Below, in pieces: positions 44,704 through 57,871 of a stretch of DNA of 64,000 nucleotides. Below the pieces are notes generated by a model, which made no database searches, was not told the DNA's origin, and saw nothing but the letters and a program-made list of their open reading frames with translations. The first letter of the stretch is position 1. Every line of letters starts with the position of its first letter. The stretch is from positions 115,443 through 179,442 of the forward strand of contig JAREIK010000526.1 of NCBI GenBank assembly GCA_029783825.1, written 5' to 3'. Position numbers and translations under genes: made by a program. Origin of the DNA: Sapria himalayana. Lineage: Eukaryota > Streptophyta > Magnoliopsida > Malpighiales > Rafflesiaceae.

Positions 44704-47700
44704 TTGAAAAAAAGCGAGGAGCGAAGCATGCTCCCGAGTTTACGAGGTGAATGAGTGATCACTTCGCCCGACCCCGGATCGAATCAAAAAGTTGCCATGG
44801 TGTTTTCTTTATGAAGTAGGGCGGCTAACACTAGATGATATGTTTGCGGGGGAAGGCCTTTTTTTGTTCAGTAAGGCAGTTTTGGTTGACTCGTTGAGTA
44901 TACAGCGGGCGAGCTGACGAACGAATGAATGAGTAGCTAAACGCTCTGTATTTGGTCACTTCTTTCTTTTGGCGAGATTCTCATATATAAAAAGAATGCA
45001 TGAAGGTCAGCACTATCTTCACTACTTTGATCTCTAATCCATTAAAGGGGATGTCGGTGCCATTCAAAGAATCCCTGGGGTTGGCTTTACTTTAGGCTCT
45101 ATCTGAGTTCAGCCGGGTTTCTTTCACTCACTGGTAGAGTACTTTGTTGCTTAGCAGCGAAATTCCTAGCTTTCAATATAAGAGGATCCGTTATGTGATG
45201 TCTTCTCATTCTTTTGCCCTCATCGAATGTGAGCCCATTTCTCAACCTTTTGGTAGACGGATCCCTGACCCATAAATGCTATCAGTTTGCTTATCTTATT
45301 CAGACAAAGAGCTTTTAGTTGGGGAATGAAAGTCTCTTCCTTCCCATTCCCAACCTGATACGATAAGAAGCTTTCCTCCTTGCACGAATCGAAGGGGAGA
45401 CGGAGACTCTTTGCTCTAAAAACTATTGTTGGTTGGTGGCTTCCTGAGCAGCTGGTAAAAAGAAAGATATGTCAACAAGATCTCGTAACTAAAGACTTTT
45501 CTCAATCAACAGACCGCATATAGAAATCAACTTTTCTAGCTAAGAAGGTATGTAGCCAAGTCCCTTTCTCAATGGGAATCAGTCCCCGTATTCTTATCAG
45601 CCGCTAAGGGGCTTTTCTTTCTCTCTTTTTATCTGGTATATTAGGTGGAAGAGTAAAAGACTCAGTTCCTTTGATTTTTCTTTGAGCTTTTCCAAAAGGT
45701 AATTGATTCGCTTAGCATGCCCTAGCTCTGCCGCTTAAACAACTGGGGCTAAGGAGATGATCAAATTCATTCTTTTTGCCTCAGTCTTTAGACTCATCCT
45801 TCGGTCGTTGATAGCGACAGCACGATAGAGAATGGTCAGTCCACTACCCACCCTATGCCGCTTTCTTGTTTGTCGGCCGTTGGCGACCACTCCTATGATC
45901 TTGCCCTTATCAAGCATTCCGGAACTTCAATTCACATCCGAGGAACTTATAGTGCTAGATGGGACTTTTTCTCTTTCTTGCCTGGGATTGGCGCTGTGCC
46001 CGGGATCACGAATACCTCATCCCTGAGAGTCTTTTTTCTTTTCTAGCTCGCCTGTGCTCTTGGCTTGATCTTATACCATGATTTGTTCTTTCTTCGTTTC
46101 AGCGGCCTTTGAGAATCTCTTTTCGCTATGGTATGCTCCCATATCGATGGATGGGCGAGTGACTATTGCTCTTCAACTTCGTTGGTCAATTGAGTGGTTT
46201 TTTCTCCCCTTGATTTTTGCGTTTCCGGGGGCGCGAAGGCTGAGACTTCTACTGATAGCAAGCACCGGTACTTGGATTCGGCTTGGAACCAATCTCGTTA
46301 TCATATAATATAAATATATATAAAAAAGATAGCAGCCCGTGCCTCTTTGATTATCTAGGCTAGTGGTCTGGTCCCCGGTTGCCCAAATCGACTGTTCATT
46401 CTCTACAAGATGGCTTTCTGGGTCAGACTCTTCTATTTATGGCTATGGTCGAAAATAAGACATGCTCTTGAGCCCTTTCTGTACACTCTTCTCATGCCGT
46501 GGATGGACTGTTATATTGACCCGGGAACCGGGCTTTCATAGTCGCTGGGGCGTCAGTCTTTGACAGTGTCTTTCCATGCTCGTTCAAAAAGTGAAGTGTC
46601 AGTAGGTCATTTGAAGAAGGTGAACCTATAAATGGCGTATACAATACAAGAGAGAGATCAAATTCAATTCATATCATCTGAGGATTGTCTTTCGCCTAAG
46701 CTAGCTGTATTTTAAGCTTCATGTAGATCCTTCGATCAACCTTCCTTTTCTTTTGGCCACTAGGAAAATGCTTCTCACAACTTTGCTCGTGTCCACTATA
46801 CACTATTGGCAAGGCCACTTTATTCTAGAAAGTTTCCTTTTTCCTGACTATCTGTGCCTATGTGTGAAAGCTAGTATGTGAACAGAACATCTTTCAAATA
46901 AAGAGATTGGGTTGGTGTTTTTCGTATCGAAATTGGATCGCCATTTCTTTGTGAGTTTTCCTTTTTTATTTCTTTTCCATGAGAAAGGGAGGGGGGAGTG
47001 GTGAGGCGGGCCCCCTTCAACCAGAATACTTTACTTACTCTCTCTTTTGAATTTAAAAGATAATACAATAACTGGTAAAAAAAAGGGGTCCAGAACTACA
47101 AGGATCTGCGGCTATCTTCCTTGGTCTGGGAGGTAGGTTATGTAGGCAACAACTGTTCCTAGGTTGTTCGATCGCAAAAGACCAAATTCATTGTTGTCAG
47201 AGCACTTATTCAATCTGGCTCTCTAATGTTGTACCGTACCGTTGCCCAAGAAAGATAGATGGTCGGGTAAGGCCTTGAAGAGCCTATGGACTGATAGAAT
47301 GAGAAGACATCGGGCATCTCCAGAAATTGGCATTGTTGCAGGTACTGTTTTGCTTATCTAGAAGGTTTTTAGTAATAGATGAGCGGAAAGCTTGCCATAG
47401 ACAACCTATTACCAACCTCGATGCCGGGTCGTTCCAAAGTGACTTGCTATTGCTGCTGCAGTCATCATCCAAAAATTTCTCTAGAATATTTACCTTCCTT
47501 CCCACGAATTGGATTATTGAGATGGCAGTTATCTTTTTTATTCTCATGGCCATAAAAAACGGAATGTTTGCTCCAGCCTATGAGAGAAGAGAAAAGAGGA
47601 CCCTAGCTACTCTCTCTTAAGTAATTTATAGTTATTGTTTTGACTGTAACTCACGCTAAGCCTTGGTAGGGTGCTTAATAAACCCTCCTATTGCTCGCCT

Positions 47701-49951
47701 TACACCTATCTCGAGAAAAAGGAGTCCGCGGGTATAGGCTTTGAATGCAACCTCAGCATCAAGAATAGCAAGGGAGCTGGAGGACGTGAACTTTTAGATG
47801 GACGGGATTCTTAATTGGGGGAATTGTCCCTTCGGAACAAGAATAAGTCATCTCGTATTTTGGGTATCAAGCTAAACTCGCCACTGCTGCAACAACCTAT
47901 TCTGTTTCTCTACGAAATTATCAATTTGGTTTGCTTTGGCTAAGTTCCTTATCAATTGGCTTGGTGTCAAGTTCAGTCTAGCGACTCGACCCTCTTTTCT
48001 CAATAGGGAACTCTTGAATGAAAATCCTACTGCCTGAGTGAATAGGCCTCTCTCTTCCTACTACTAATCCAAGTCCCAGATCGATCTATTCTAGCTGGAT
48101 TTTCTCCATCAATGGCTTCAGCCGTAGCTGCAAGAAATGAGTGTAGCCTGCTGCCTCCATACTGACCACCGACTGAAATCTTGAATTTCTTATAGTTCGA
48201 ACTCTGGGCGCTTTTCCTCTTACTCGGCCTTAGGCCTCTTCCCCTGCCTCTGAACGACGATGTTTTCTAGAATATTTTACTAAAATAAAAGGAGAGGGCC
48301 AGATAAAGACTCATTTATAAGATAAGCCTATACCATGAAAAAAAGTCTTTTCCTTATGTTTCTTCTTCAAATTACGAGTAGAGATTTTGGAGAGTGGATA
48401 GGACAGGGTGGTGGATGACGGCCAATCCCATGCTTTCGAGCGATTCTTCCCGCAAAAAAAGGCAGATGTTTTTCTTTCCGTCCCAAATAGAACAATAGAA
48501 TAGGGACTTACATGTGAGCAAGGTGCTTGCAAGCTTAGGGTTATATGTAGTTGGGTTATCACATAATCAATCGATAAATAGGACCTATTCAAGAAGTATT
48601 ACCGATAAATAGAGTAGCAATTCAGAACCTTATCTTATGGCAAGCATTTCAAGACTTAGTATTATATTAGAATAGAAGATTGCTTCATCTGGGGTGGAAA
48701 AAGAGTTTAAGGAAGGGAACATCACTCTCTCTAAGTCAGTTTTGGTTTGACTTCCCCCAACAGAACAAACCAATGCCATTCATATGGTAATAGGAGAAGA
48801 CCCCTTCTGGGGGCAGTTTCCTTAGGAGCAGGTTGAAGAAACTGACAAGGGGATCCCAAAGGAGATGCCTAAAGAACTATGGGAAATAGTCATCTCCAAA
48901 AGACCAAAAAGCTTTTGAAGAGATTGGCCACCATGCCCGGCATCAAGTGGAAGAAGGCTTGTAACCCCTCAGGTTCTTACACTTCCCAAGCCTCAGGTGT
49001 GCAAACGAAGGGGTAGAAAATCCGTTCCTATTGAACCTGCTCAACCATAACATTGGGTATGTAGGTCCAGCCGAGACTATGTTCTACTGACAAAGTGCAG
49101 TTGCCTCATCAAAATCTTTCTCATTAGAACGGCGAGGATGCCTGACCAGGGTTTAGATCTTTGGTCAATCCATCATTGGCTAAGCAATTTCTTTCTATTT
49201 CTTTCGGACTTGGCCGACACTGCGTTCCTCTATTCTTCCTTTTTGCTAAGAATCAAGGATGGAATCGTCAATGGATAATTTTATTGATTCGAGCCTCTCC
49301 TTTATATAAAATAGAAAGCTATTCCAGTCAGAGACTGTCTCCCAAGAGCCCAAAGAAAGTATTCGACTAATTGGATTGGAGCAAGAGCAGCGAGAGCAGC
49401 AAGAAGGGGTTATGTACATGCCAAAGTCACTTCACTTTTTGTACTCATTTCGTCCTTTGGAGGTAGCAGCCTCTTCCAATCCACGAGTGGAGTCCGGATC
49501 CAAGCTAAGGCTATCTGAGGGGCCAACCTTAGTGAGCAGCTTATCTAACCTATTAAGAGAAAAACAGAGGTCTTGCTCATGGATCTAGTTGAGAAGCTCT
49601 CGGAAAGACATCAATCCGTGGATATGAATAACCCAAAGGCTGAAACCGGCTTCTCATTTCTAGATATTGAGTAACGTAGCCCATTTCGTTAACAAAATAG
49701 GGGTGGCATCAGAAAGATCACCCGATCGAGGACTTTTCTTTGCGCCACTCGAAGACCCACCAGGTCGACCGGGAAAAAGCTCCAATTTGACCCTTAACAG
49801 TCATAATACCATCACCTATGGTAGCGTGACCAAGGTCCTTCTATCTTCCTAATGCTAATGTCTCCTTAGAGCGATTAGGGAATTACAAAGCTTGGATGAG
49901 TGGAATGACTTTTTGAATGAAGAAGGAATAGAATCGCTCAGCACGATAGGG

Positions 49952-49965
49952 CCCACGGAGCAGGT
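49952..49965 (-). repeat. 13-bp dispersed GC element, copy with one inserted base
   Basis: On the minus strand ACCTGCTCCGTGGG: the element with one T inserted after ACC. Confidence 0.6.
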
Positions 49966-52875
49966 AGGAAAGCATCTACTTTAGTAGCGGATAGAGTATC
50001 TAGTTAAGTTCGAAGGCTAATAATAAAATTTAGAACTTCTTGACTAACTACCTACACTAGTGAACCAGTTTTGAGGATCGGGACTTGGCTCGAGAGGAAA
50101 GAAGAAAAAGTGAAAGGGCCTAGGACTGCTCTAAAGGATTGACAAATCACTTGCCCTATAACCAACTCTCCCTTGTCTGCGCTTTCAAACTAGCCTTAAA
50201 AAAGTAAAAAAGATTTCACTAGCTGTAACAGAGAATGCATGAAAAGGAGAAGGCATGGAATGATGGAACTTCGTCTATATATAGGAAAATACAGGAAAGT
50301 AGTCAGTCTGACAAAGCAACACTTATCATAGTAGTCCGGAAAGAAATGTCTCTCTTATAGTCCTCCCCGTTGAGACTGATACAGGAACTACACTCGAACT
50401 GGCTTTCATTTAAGGTCAGGCTTGATCACAGGCTAGCTTGCCTATAAGACCACCCCTATCCCTAGCTTAGCTTGCAGGAACCTGCGGATATCCTGTCTGA
50501 AACTGAAACAAAGAAAGAATCCAACTCCCATAGCAAAAGAGGCTAGCTTGTTTCCTAGCTGTAGCGCATGCAGCTACGTAGCGATCTTGCTTGCAGCAGC
50601 CATATCTTTGAAAGGGATTGAAGAGCTTGTGAATATAGGTTTTATCCAATTGGGATGCTTGCTCGGCGGGTAAGGAGATAATAAGAAATGCCTGCCTGCT
50701 CAACCAATAGGGAGAGACGGTGCCGGCTTAGATTGGGTGGACTAGACAACCAGCCATGCTAATATAAATGTTGTTTCTTTCATTAACAAATTGGGATTTG
50801 CGACCAGATCGGGTCTCTAAAAAAGTGGTCCACTCTCGAGGAGCTGTCAAACCTCGACTTAAAGGGGAGAGAAGCTTTCGGCTTGATCACAAAGAATAAT
50901 AGGGAGAAAGGCCATGTAGAGGCGACATGCTTTCTTTCTTGTGATGGAGGACCCCTTCCATATCATGATGGATGAAAAGCCCCAAGGCCCATTATCCGGA
51001 ACTATCCTTTTCTATAGACCCTGCATTCGAATAGAACCGGTGCTATGGCTTAGCCGATCTCTGCTACAGTTGTCTTATGCGCTTAGAAAAAATGGACTGG
51101 CAAGAGGAGTTAAATGGTGAATCGGGAAGCTAAGCCTTACACGCAGGAGGCGTTCGCGAGTACTCTCTTTTCTTTTGAGATTAAGTCGGGCCCCCCAAAT
51201 CCCCAAATGGATCTCCACTCATAGTCTTTCACATCAACATCTAGCATGATTAGTTATTGCTTGGCTTACTCTTCTTTATCAGGGCCATTACACTTCGATT
51301 CTATATAATGGGTCTGGGAACAGGATATGGTACAGAAGGTCGGCAATGCTAAGCATGCTGGCTGACCCTACTCTACTCAGAGCAAGACAGCAGACAAAGC
51401 CCCCTTTAAAAACTAGGAACCAGGTAGGATAGGTGGGTGTATAATCCGCGTAGAAGCTCCTGGTCGAGTGTCTGCGATTTTTATTGTTTGTGGCTCGATT
51501 TCCTGTCGTTATCTTTCAATAGCCCACTCCAAGGCACAAATGGGCATACTCCTACATCTGTGTATTCGAAGCCTGATTGAACCGCGGGCCGCGGGTAGCT
51601 TGTATGATGCCAAAGTGAAGAAGCGTCAGGCTCTCCCTACTTATAAGTAAGTGAAATCCCCATGAAAGCACACCCTTCCAAAAAGATGTGATGCCTTGTT
51701 GTGTCCTAAACAGGCGAAGCGAGGGCTATCCTTTTCAAGATAGGCTTTATTGCCCGATCAAACTGAGTTAGGCAGAATTCCATGCTTTACGCTCTAGCCC
51801 TAATAGAGGTCTGGTCTGCAAAGAGCCCTTGAGTCGGGCTTTACCCTTTTTCTCGTGCAGCTATCAACGCATGCCCCGGGCACCCCAATGGAATCAACTG
51901 GTTTCACGCTGCACTTTGCTAGTTAGAGTTCAGAAAGCAAACTAAGCTGCTTGAGCGCAAGCCAATGCTTTCTGTGGTATCCAATCCAACGAAATCAACA
52001 AAGATGCTGTGTGCGCTTAGCGCCCCTTTGGTTGGAGCGCTTTAGTTACGTGTTATTCCTTCGCTGATTGAGTGCGCCGCCTAGAGCTATTCTGGTTGAA
52101 CTGTTTTCGCCGCTAGGGCTAGTCCACTACTGAATGATTAGGAGACGCCATCTCGATAGATTGTTCTATACCTTGACTGGCATTACACACCAACAGAGAT
52201 AAGGGAAGACGTTCCACAGCTGCTTGTGAGGTAGACTTGCCTGTCTGATCATCTGATGAGAGAATCAATGAGAGTAGCAGATAGGTAGGCAGCTCAAAAA
52301 AGTAATTTCCCAAGCTTTATGGGTGCTCCAACTGATGGTTCACCTCTTTCTTTGAAGCATAAAGGCAAAGAGCTGTTCGCGGTTCCTTTTGTTAAAACTC
52401 AAAGGGAAAGATATTCACAGAAGCTTAAGAGGCCATACAGCGAAATCTTCCTTAAATTCAAATAGCTCTTCACGAGAAGTAGTCCTTTGGTTCTAGATTA
52501 GAGGGTCTTCCTTCCTAGATTCCCTTTTCCGGGCCAGCTCAACTTAGAAGAGCAGTACCCGTGTACTCAACCAGAAAGATTAGTGCATTTAGCATATCCT
52601 TTTTCTGTCTAATGTCGAGGAGGCCCTCGAGTCCAGTAGTCATTGATCCGCCCACACTAGTGTAAGTGTAAGTGTAGTATTTACAATTAGAGTAGCAAGG
52701 GCAAGCTGCTCCACCCGAAGCAGGGGCAAGGGGCAAACCAACAACATATCTTCCATTTCTAGATTTGAATTGAGTGAGGGCAGCGCCATAATAGCTATGA
52801 AAAAGAAAAGTGGAATTTAACCAAGTCATAAGTATGGTTCTCATGCAAGGATTTTCGCTCTTTAAGTGAGAAGGG

Positions 52876-52930
52876 GGGTTAGGATTAAGGGCAGGTCGAG
52901 TGGTTGTGCTCCTCTCCAACCAAGCGAGTG
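52876..52930 (+). repeat. GAGGGTGAGGATCAAGGG family, diverged copy 4
   Basis: GGGTTAGGATTAAGGGCAGG continues into TCGAGTGGTTGTGCTCCTCTCC, which keeps the AGGGCAGGTCGAGTGG part found in copy 1 and the CTCCTCTCC part found in copy 2. Confidence 0.6.
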
Positions 52931-54082
52931 GTTTTCACTCCTCAATTTCTTGAATCTCTGGAGATTTTTCTTTATCAGCTCCTTATCTACGACCAACCTC
53001 AAATTCTACGGTGCCCGCCTTTCATCCTGGTCCTTCCAGCATCTTTCCATCCTCTCCCGTAGTATGGTCGAGCTTCCAACCATCTAAACTCTTGAGAGCT
53101 TTTAGGCAAGCTTCACCCCATAGCGCCCTGGGAAAATGCAAGTTTCGATTTAAGAGGAACTCACCTTGAATGGCATTGATGGCATGAATAGGCTTGTTTG
53201 AAGGGCACACAGACGGAAGAGAGAAAGCAGTCTTAGCAATAATTATTGTTAGACTGATATCATCAACCCTAGCTATTTCATCAGACACACGAATCTCACT
53301 CTATCAATTCAATTTATATAATTTATATATATAATTTTATTTAATTAAAAAGAAAATGGCACATCCTCCTCAATAGGAACTTCACTTCGACTTGCCCTCC
53401 TGTATGTCCTTCTTATAAAGTAGGTCAGCCTCTCTCCATTCTCAAATCGGCTCTTCTTGATTAGTTTCACTCGTCTCTGTGATAACAATAGTGAAAGCAT
53501 TCTTCTTAGGATAGGATAGGAAGGGTCAGTTAAGAGATGGTAGCAGTTCCTCGGTCTCAATCCAAGGAGCCAAGGTGAGGAGAAGGATAGGAATAGGATG
53601 TGAAGGAATAGGCTCTTTTCGCTCTGTCCAATCGGTCTAATCCGATGGCATTCTCTCTTTCAACTCCACTCCTTCCATGCCTGTGAAGGAATGCGCTCTA
53701 ATGTTAGCAAGCCTGGGAGTGAGGAAGAAGTGAGAACGGAAAAAAGCAGTACTAGGCAACGAAAAAGGGTACCAAGCATTCCGGGCATTCCTCTTCTTAA
53801 AGGAATCGGTGGGTGAGTGAAATTTCTTTGATGAAGACAGAATCGTCTCTTTCAAGCAATTCCTCTCTTTGAGGGAGTGAGGGTACTCCTTATTATAGAG
53901 ATCGTTCTTAGGATAGCTTATCGTATGGCTAGTTAAGAGAGACTTTCCTATGGTCAGTGCGAGTGTGAGTACGAGCCGAGCCAAAGGTGCCAGGTTTTAA
54001 GTCTTGAATCCGCTCTTACTGGTCTCCGCTGCTCGAGTGAAAGTGGGAATGCCTATCTCTGGCCATGGAAGGATCTTTCTCT

Positions 54083-54105
54083 CTAACTAGAAATCTCGTA
54101 GGAGA
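54083..54105 (+). repeat. Second copy of the atp6 promoter box, mutated nonamer
   Basis: CTAACTAGAAATCTCGTA is identical to 43741-43758. The nonamer here is CGTAGGAGA instead of CGTAAGAGA, so 22 of 23 bases match. No atp6 sequence follows. It is probably a duplicated and weakened promoter. Confidence 0.6.
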
Positions 54106-54561
54106 AGAAAGAAAGTAGCGTAGAAAAGAGTCCATCTTCCTTCGGGTGTACTCAGACTCTTTATTTCATAGAATATTCCTTCTCCCCTCGAGTCAGGAGC
54201 TAGCTTTCAATCTCCCACTCCTACTGCTACTACTCCTGATACAATCTTGCTTGGCTTACTTGCTTGATTTATTTAGTTTTCCCGTTGGACAGCTACTATG
54301 AATAAAATGATTGTCTCTATCTCACCACCTTTTCATCCTTCCTCCACTTTCAGTCTGACCACACATGGTTCCATTTGGTCCACTACTCATACTCACTTAG
54401 ATTCATATATCAGAAGTGGGTGGGGCAGAATCGGCTATCTCCTAGCAATGCTTCGGCGGACTCCTTATTATGTGAAATTGATTCACTTTTGTTTGTCAGT
54501 GTAACGTCTCATCTCATCCGAATAGCTGGATAGCGAGAGAAAGACTTGTAGGAAGGATGCC

Positions 54562-54741
54562 ATGTCTGAGAAGATGAAAGCTATTCAGAAGAAAGCTAGA
54601 GCTCGTGAAGACAGTCCCACCCAAAGAGCGGTGGAAAGCCAAGGAAGAAGAGGAAAGAAGTGCAAGACTCCTTACATGATGCAGGCAAAGCTTTCCAAGC
54701 TAGGGCTAAAGACAGTAGAAGATGAGTACTGTCTTTCATGA
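54562..54741 (+). other. Small basic 59-residue ORF, unidentified
   Basis: An ATG frame rich in Lys and Arg (starts MSEKMKAIQKKARARED) ends at TGA 54739-54741. No family is recognised. The residue pattern is coherent and unlike most chance frames here, but the length is short and there is no supporting signal. It could be a fragment of a nuclear gene or chance. Confidence 0.2.
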
Positions 54742-56409
54742 AACTTTCTACATGAGTCACATGGGCCATAATTCACTTTCTTTTCTAGCCATCCTAGCGG
54801 GAATGTAAGGTGGGCCCTTAAAGTCCAGCCTTATCACCTCACATCGGAACTAGAGTGTTCATATCAAACAACTATACGATAGGCAAATAAAGCAGGAATT
54901 AGAAGACTAGATTTCATCTCCTGTTCTGAATAGCCAACTAGAGTGGGCAGTTGAGCAACGTTTAGTGCTTTCCGGGCTTGAGCACGAATCAACGACTATT
55001 GCTGTATAAGATACTGGTATGTCGAACCCTTATCTTTTTTTCAAACAAGAAGAGAAACATTTCAGGCCCTAGAGGAACAACGTTGGAGAACAAAAACTGT
55101 ACAGCAATTCATTTGAGGACAAGACAAAGATTTGGGTTTCACGCAAAGAAAAGGTTTCGAGGAGACCTTCGCTTAATAGTGGAAGTTATGGAATTGTTGT
55201 TTCCTTACTATATAATACTTATATTAATTCAGAAAAATAGAACCAAGGACTTGTTTCCAGCTTCGAGCAGGGTTTCTTCTTTCTGTGAGTAGTGACCCAA
55301 AGTGGTTTCACGCTACCTGACAAGCGATCCAAAAAAAGAGACTTGACATGTATTTGATGGCTTTCCGTATTGATTTAATATAGTGATGGACGTCGACGGG
55401 ACAGGATCGGCTTCCAAAGATGCTTTACGCTATATGATCCTTTAAATGAAGAGTTGGATGGGCTTTGCCACCTGTTTGCTATTCTTGTGCCAACGGAGAA
55501 TGCTTCCTTTTTTTGCCCAAATGCGTATGCCTTCGCTGTATGCTCGAGCTTTTGTTCTTAACTACTTTCCTTCGGACAGCTGCCAGTTAGTTATCTTTCA
55601 TCGTATAATGAAGTTTTTCCTCTTGAGCAAAGATCTTCGTCCTAACAAGGGGCTTCCGTTTAGTCGATAGCAATTCAGCAAAGAGACAAATGTGAAGTGA
55701 AGTTAAGCCATTGTTTCTGCCTCTCGCTAGATTGATTGAGCCTTCCTTTCTATTTATATAGAGCGTGGGCTCTGTCCTATATCTATCTCAGTGGTAGATT
55801 CCTGGTTGAACTAAATCATACAGATGGAATTGCTCGACAGGAAATTCAGTTAAGGGAGGAGACTCCCCCAACCCCTCCCTCCGAAGTGAATACATCTCCT
55901 TACAATGACCTACAAACCTGAACATGTAAATAGTGTAAATAGTGAGTAACTATAAAAAGGTTCCAAGAGAGCGTAGTCAATACGCCTCGATATTTACAAT
56001 CACACCATCATAATCAGAATGACTCGATTCGTACACTTTCACAATCCGTTAACGGATCCTGCTATCAAGTAGCTATGAGCCTCCCGGGATGCTTTTCTGT
56101 GGAGAAATCCATCTAGAAAGCCTCGTCCAAGAGAAAAGGCTTCTTTCTGGGCCTCCCTTTCTGCCAAGCATTGTAGTCTACGATCAGAAGCAAAAGTTGC
56201 TTAACGCCCAAACCCCCTTTCGCTTACTTTAAAGGGGGAGATCCCCCCTTCCCCCCATCCAACTCATCTCTTTTCCTCTATTAGTAAAGTGATTAAGGAC
56301 TCGCAACAGTATTGTATTATTTGTTAGATCTGTACTTCAGTTTATAAGTCCTAACTCAACTTTCTATAGGAAGAGGGTGGATTTCCTTTTCCTTCTCTAG
56401 AGGAAGACT

Positions 56410-56422
56410 ACCGCTCCGTGGG
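56410..56422 (+). repeat. 13-bp dispersed GC element, copy 9
   Basis: Exact copy in GACTACCGCTCCGTGGGTTT. Confidence 0.75.
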
Positions 56423-57185
56423 TTTCTAATGCAGCAATAAATCAGTTGCTTGCTTCCTATCAATATAGATATAGATTCCTGCTTAGATGTCTTGCTTGTT
56501 TACTGGTTCCATTCTTTTGCTTATTCGATATAGAATGATGCGGACTTTATTCGCCGTCGCTCATAGGATTCGGCTCCTCATCTTCTCATGAGCTTTGACA
56601 TGATGAGATAACTAGGTTTTTCTAGTCTTGCCAAGAGCGTTGTACATGAGCCATCATTGCTCGGATTGGAAAGCTCACCCGGGAAGATAGTTTATTTCAT
56701 CTGCGCAGGCTGCTTTCGGTTGGTTTGTTTCATAAGGGTTCCAAACCTTATTTGTTATGGAAAGGGGTGCCTAATACGGAGTTTATGAGATAGGCTTTCT
56801 TTATTTTAATGGGTGGCGTGCCTCTTCAATGGCCTTCTTTTCCTATGTAGACTGGCTGACCAAGGGTTACACTCTGGCTTGGCATTGGGGTGGGGCTCCT
56901 CTGACTGCTTGATTGAAGACGGAATGCTCTATATAATATAAGAGAATACAAGGGGAAGTGAGGCCTCGTGGAATTGGTCCAGAGAATCCCACTTTGCATC
57001 CAATTAAACGCTGTTTATGAAACTTATGCATCTTCGTAGACTGTGGAAGTCACCTGCAAGTCCGGCTGGTCCACGACGTGACTGTCTGGTGGCAGTGAAA
57101 GAATTGGAGAATGACATTGGTGGCAAAGCCTTTTGTTTTCGGTTATTACCCATGAGACCCGGGTCAACAAGTCCATCTTCTGCAC

Positions 57186-57198
57186 ACCGCTCCGTGGG
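57186..57198 (+). repeat. 13-bp dispersed GC element, copy 10
   Basis: Exact copy followed by CTTCTTATC, like the copy at 23964 in its CTT extension. Confidence 0.75.
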
Positions 57199-57871
57199 CT
57201 TCTTATCACCATGAACTTCCAAATCTAATGACCTGTAGCCGATTGGTTACTTTACTCCTCTTTATTTAAGCGTAGCAATTCGTTTATATTACCACGATAA
57301 TAGAAGGTCGGAATTTACTTCTTGAAGTTCGTATTATAATAAATTGATTGGTCACGGACATGAATACCGTGGGATTCCTTTTGGGCCTCAGTCTCGGCCG
57401 TTGGGTTATCAGATCTCAGATGTGCAGGCTCCATTTTTCCCCACGGGTCATGTGTTGGGCCTCCTCATGTATGAAAAAATCCATATCATCATCGGTGCCG
57501 TATTGATCCAGCTCGTCAGAGTCCATCCACAAAGATGCAGGGAGGGGTTTTAGGTCGGTAGGGTCCGAGCAACTAGGGCTTTCATCAAATAAAAGGGTTG
57601 AGGAATATGAGTGAGGGTAAAGGATTCATCACTTGTTGGGCTTTCAGGGAGTAATTGGAGGGGTTGTTCAGGGGTTGGGAGACCGTCGTAGAAAGAATCC
57701 CACCGGAGCATGTGAACTCGAGGTGGGGGCTCCATCTCATCAGTCTCTCAGATTCCAGTCATGTCTCTACCATAAGTTTCCCCCCTTTCTCCGGCTGGCG
57801 TGAGTTTGAGGGACGGATCCCAACTCGACAATGTCGGCTCGATCATGTTTCTATTGGCAGGAGGAGGGTGG

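Larger units (their letters stand above)
44704..54561. other. Non-coding stretch, no gene recognised
   Basis: No gene is recognised in nearly 10 kb. The 44.70-44.80 kb part is the atp6 3' flank. Open frames near 45.8-46.3 kb and 47.3-47.6 kb are short and carry no family motif. A stretch at 48.7-49.0 kb has an open, lysine- and proline-rich reading with a weak retrotransposon flavour. AT-rich DNA occurs at 53310-53350. Repeat elements are listed separately. Confidence 0.5.
54742..57871. other. Non-coding stretch, no gene recognised
   Basis: No gene is recognised. The part at 57340-57871 on the minus strand may be the continuation of the gypsy gag-pol relic (linker region), but I could not match it to a domain. 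An open frame near 56077-56206 reads ASRDAFLWRNPSRKPRPREK and continues to a stop without a recognised family. Confidence 0.4.

Noticed and set aside
45735..46308. Open frames suggested at first to be cytochrome c maturation genes
   Set aside because: Only a few residues (SGTSIH) agree and the surrounding sequence does not match any ccm protein.
48700..49020. Possible retrotransposon gag or transposase piece (RPKSF, PKPQVCKRRGRK)
   Set aside because: The matches are short, in different frames and not in a convincing domain order.
53022..53288. Minus-strand frame with ALWGEACLKA, like copia integrase
   Set aside because: Only about ten residues resemble integrase; no catalytic residues or neighbouring pol sequence are found.
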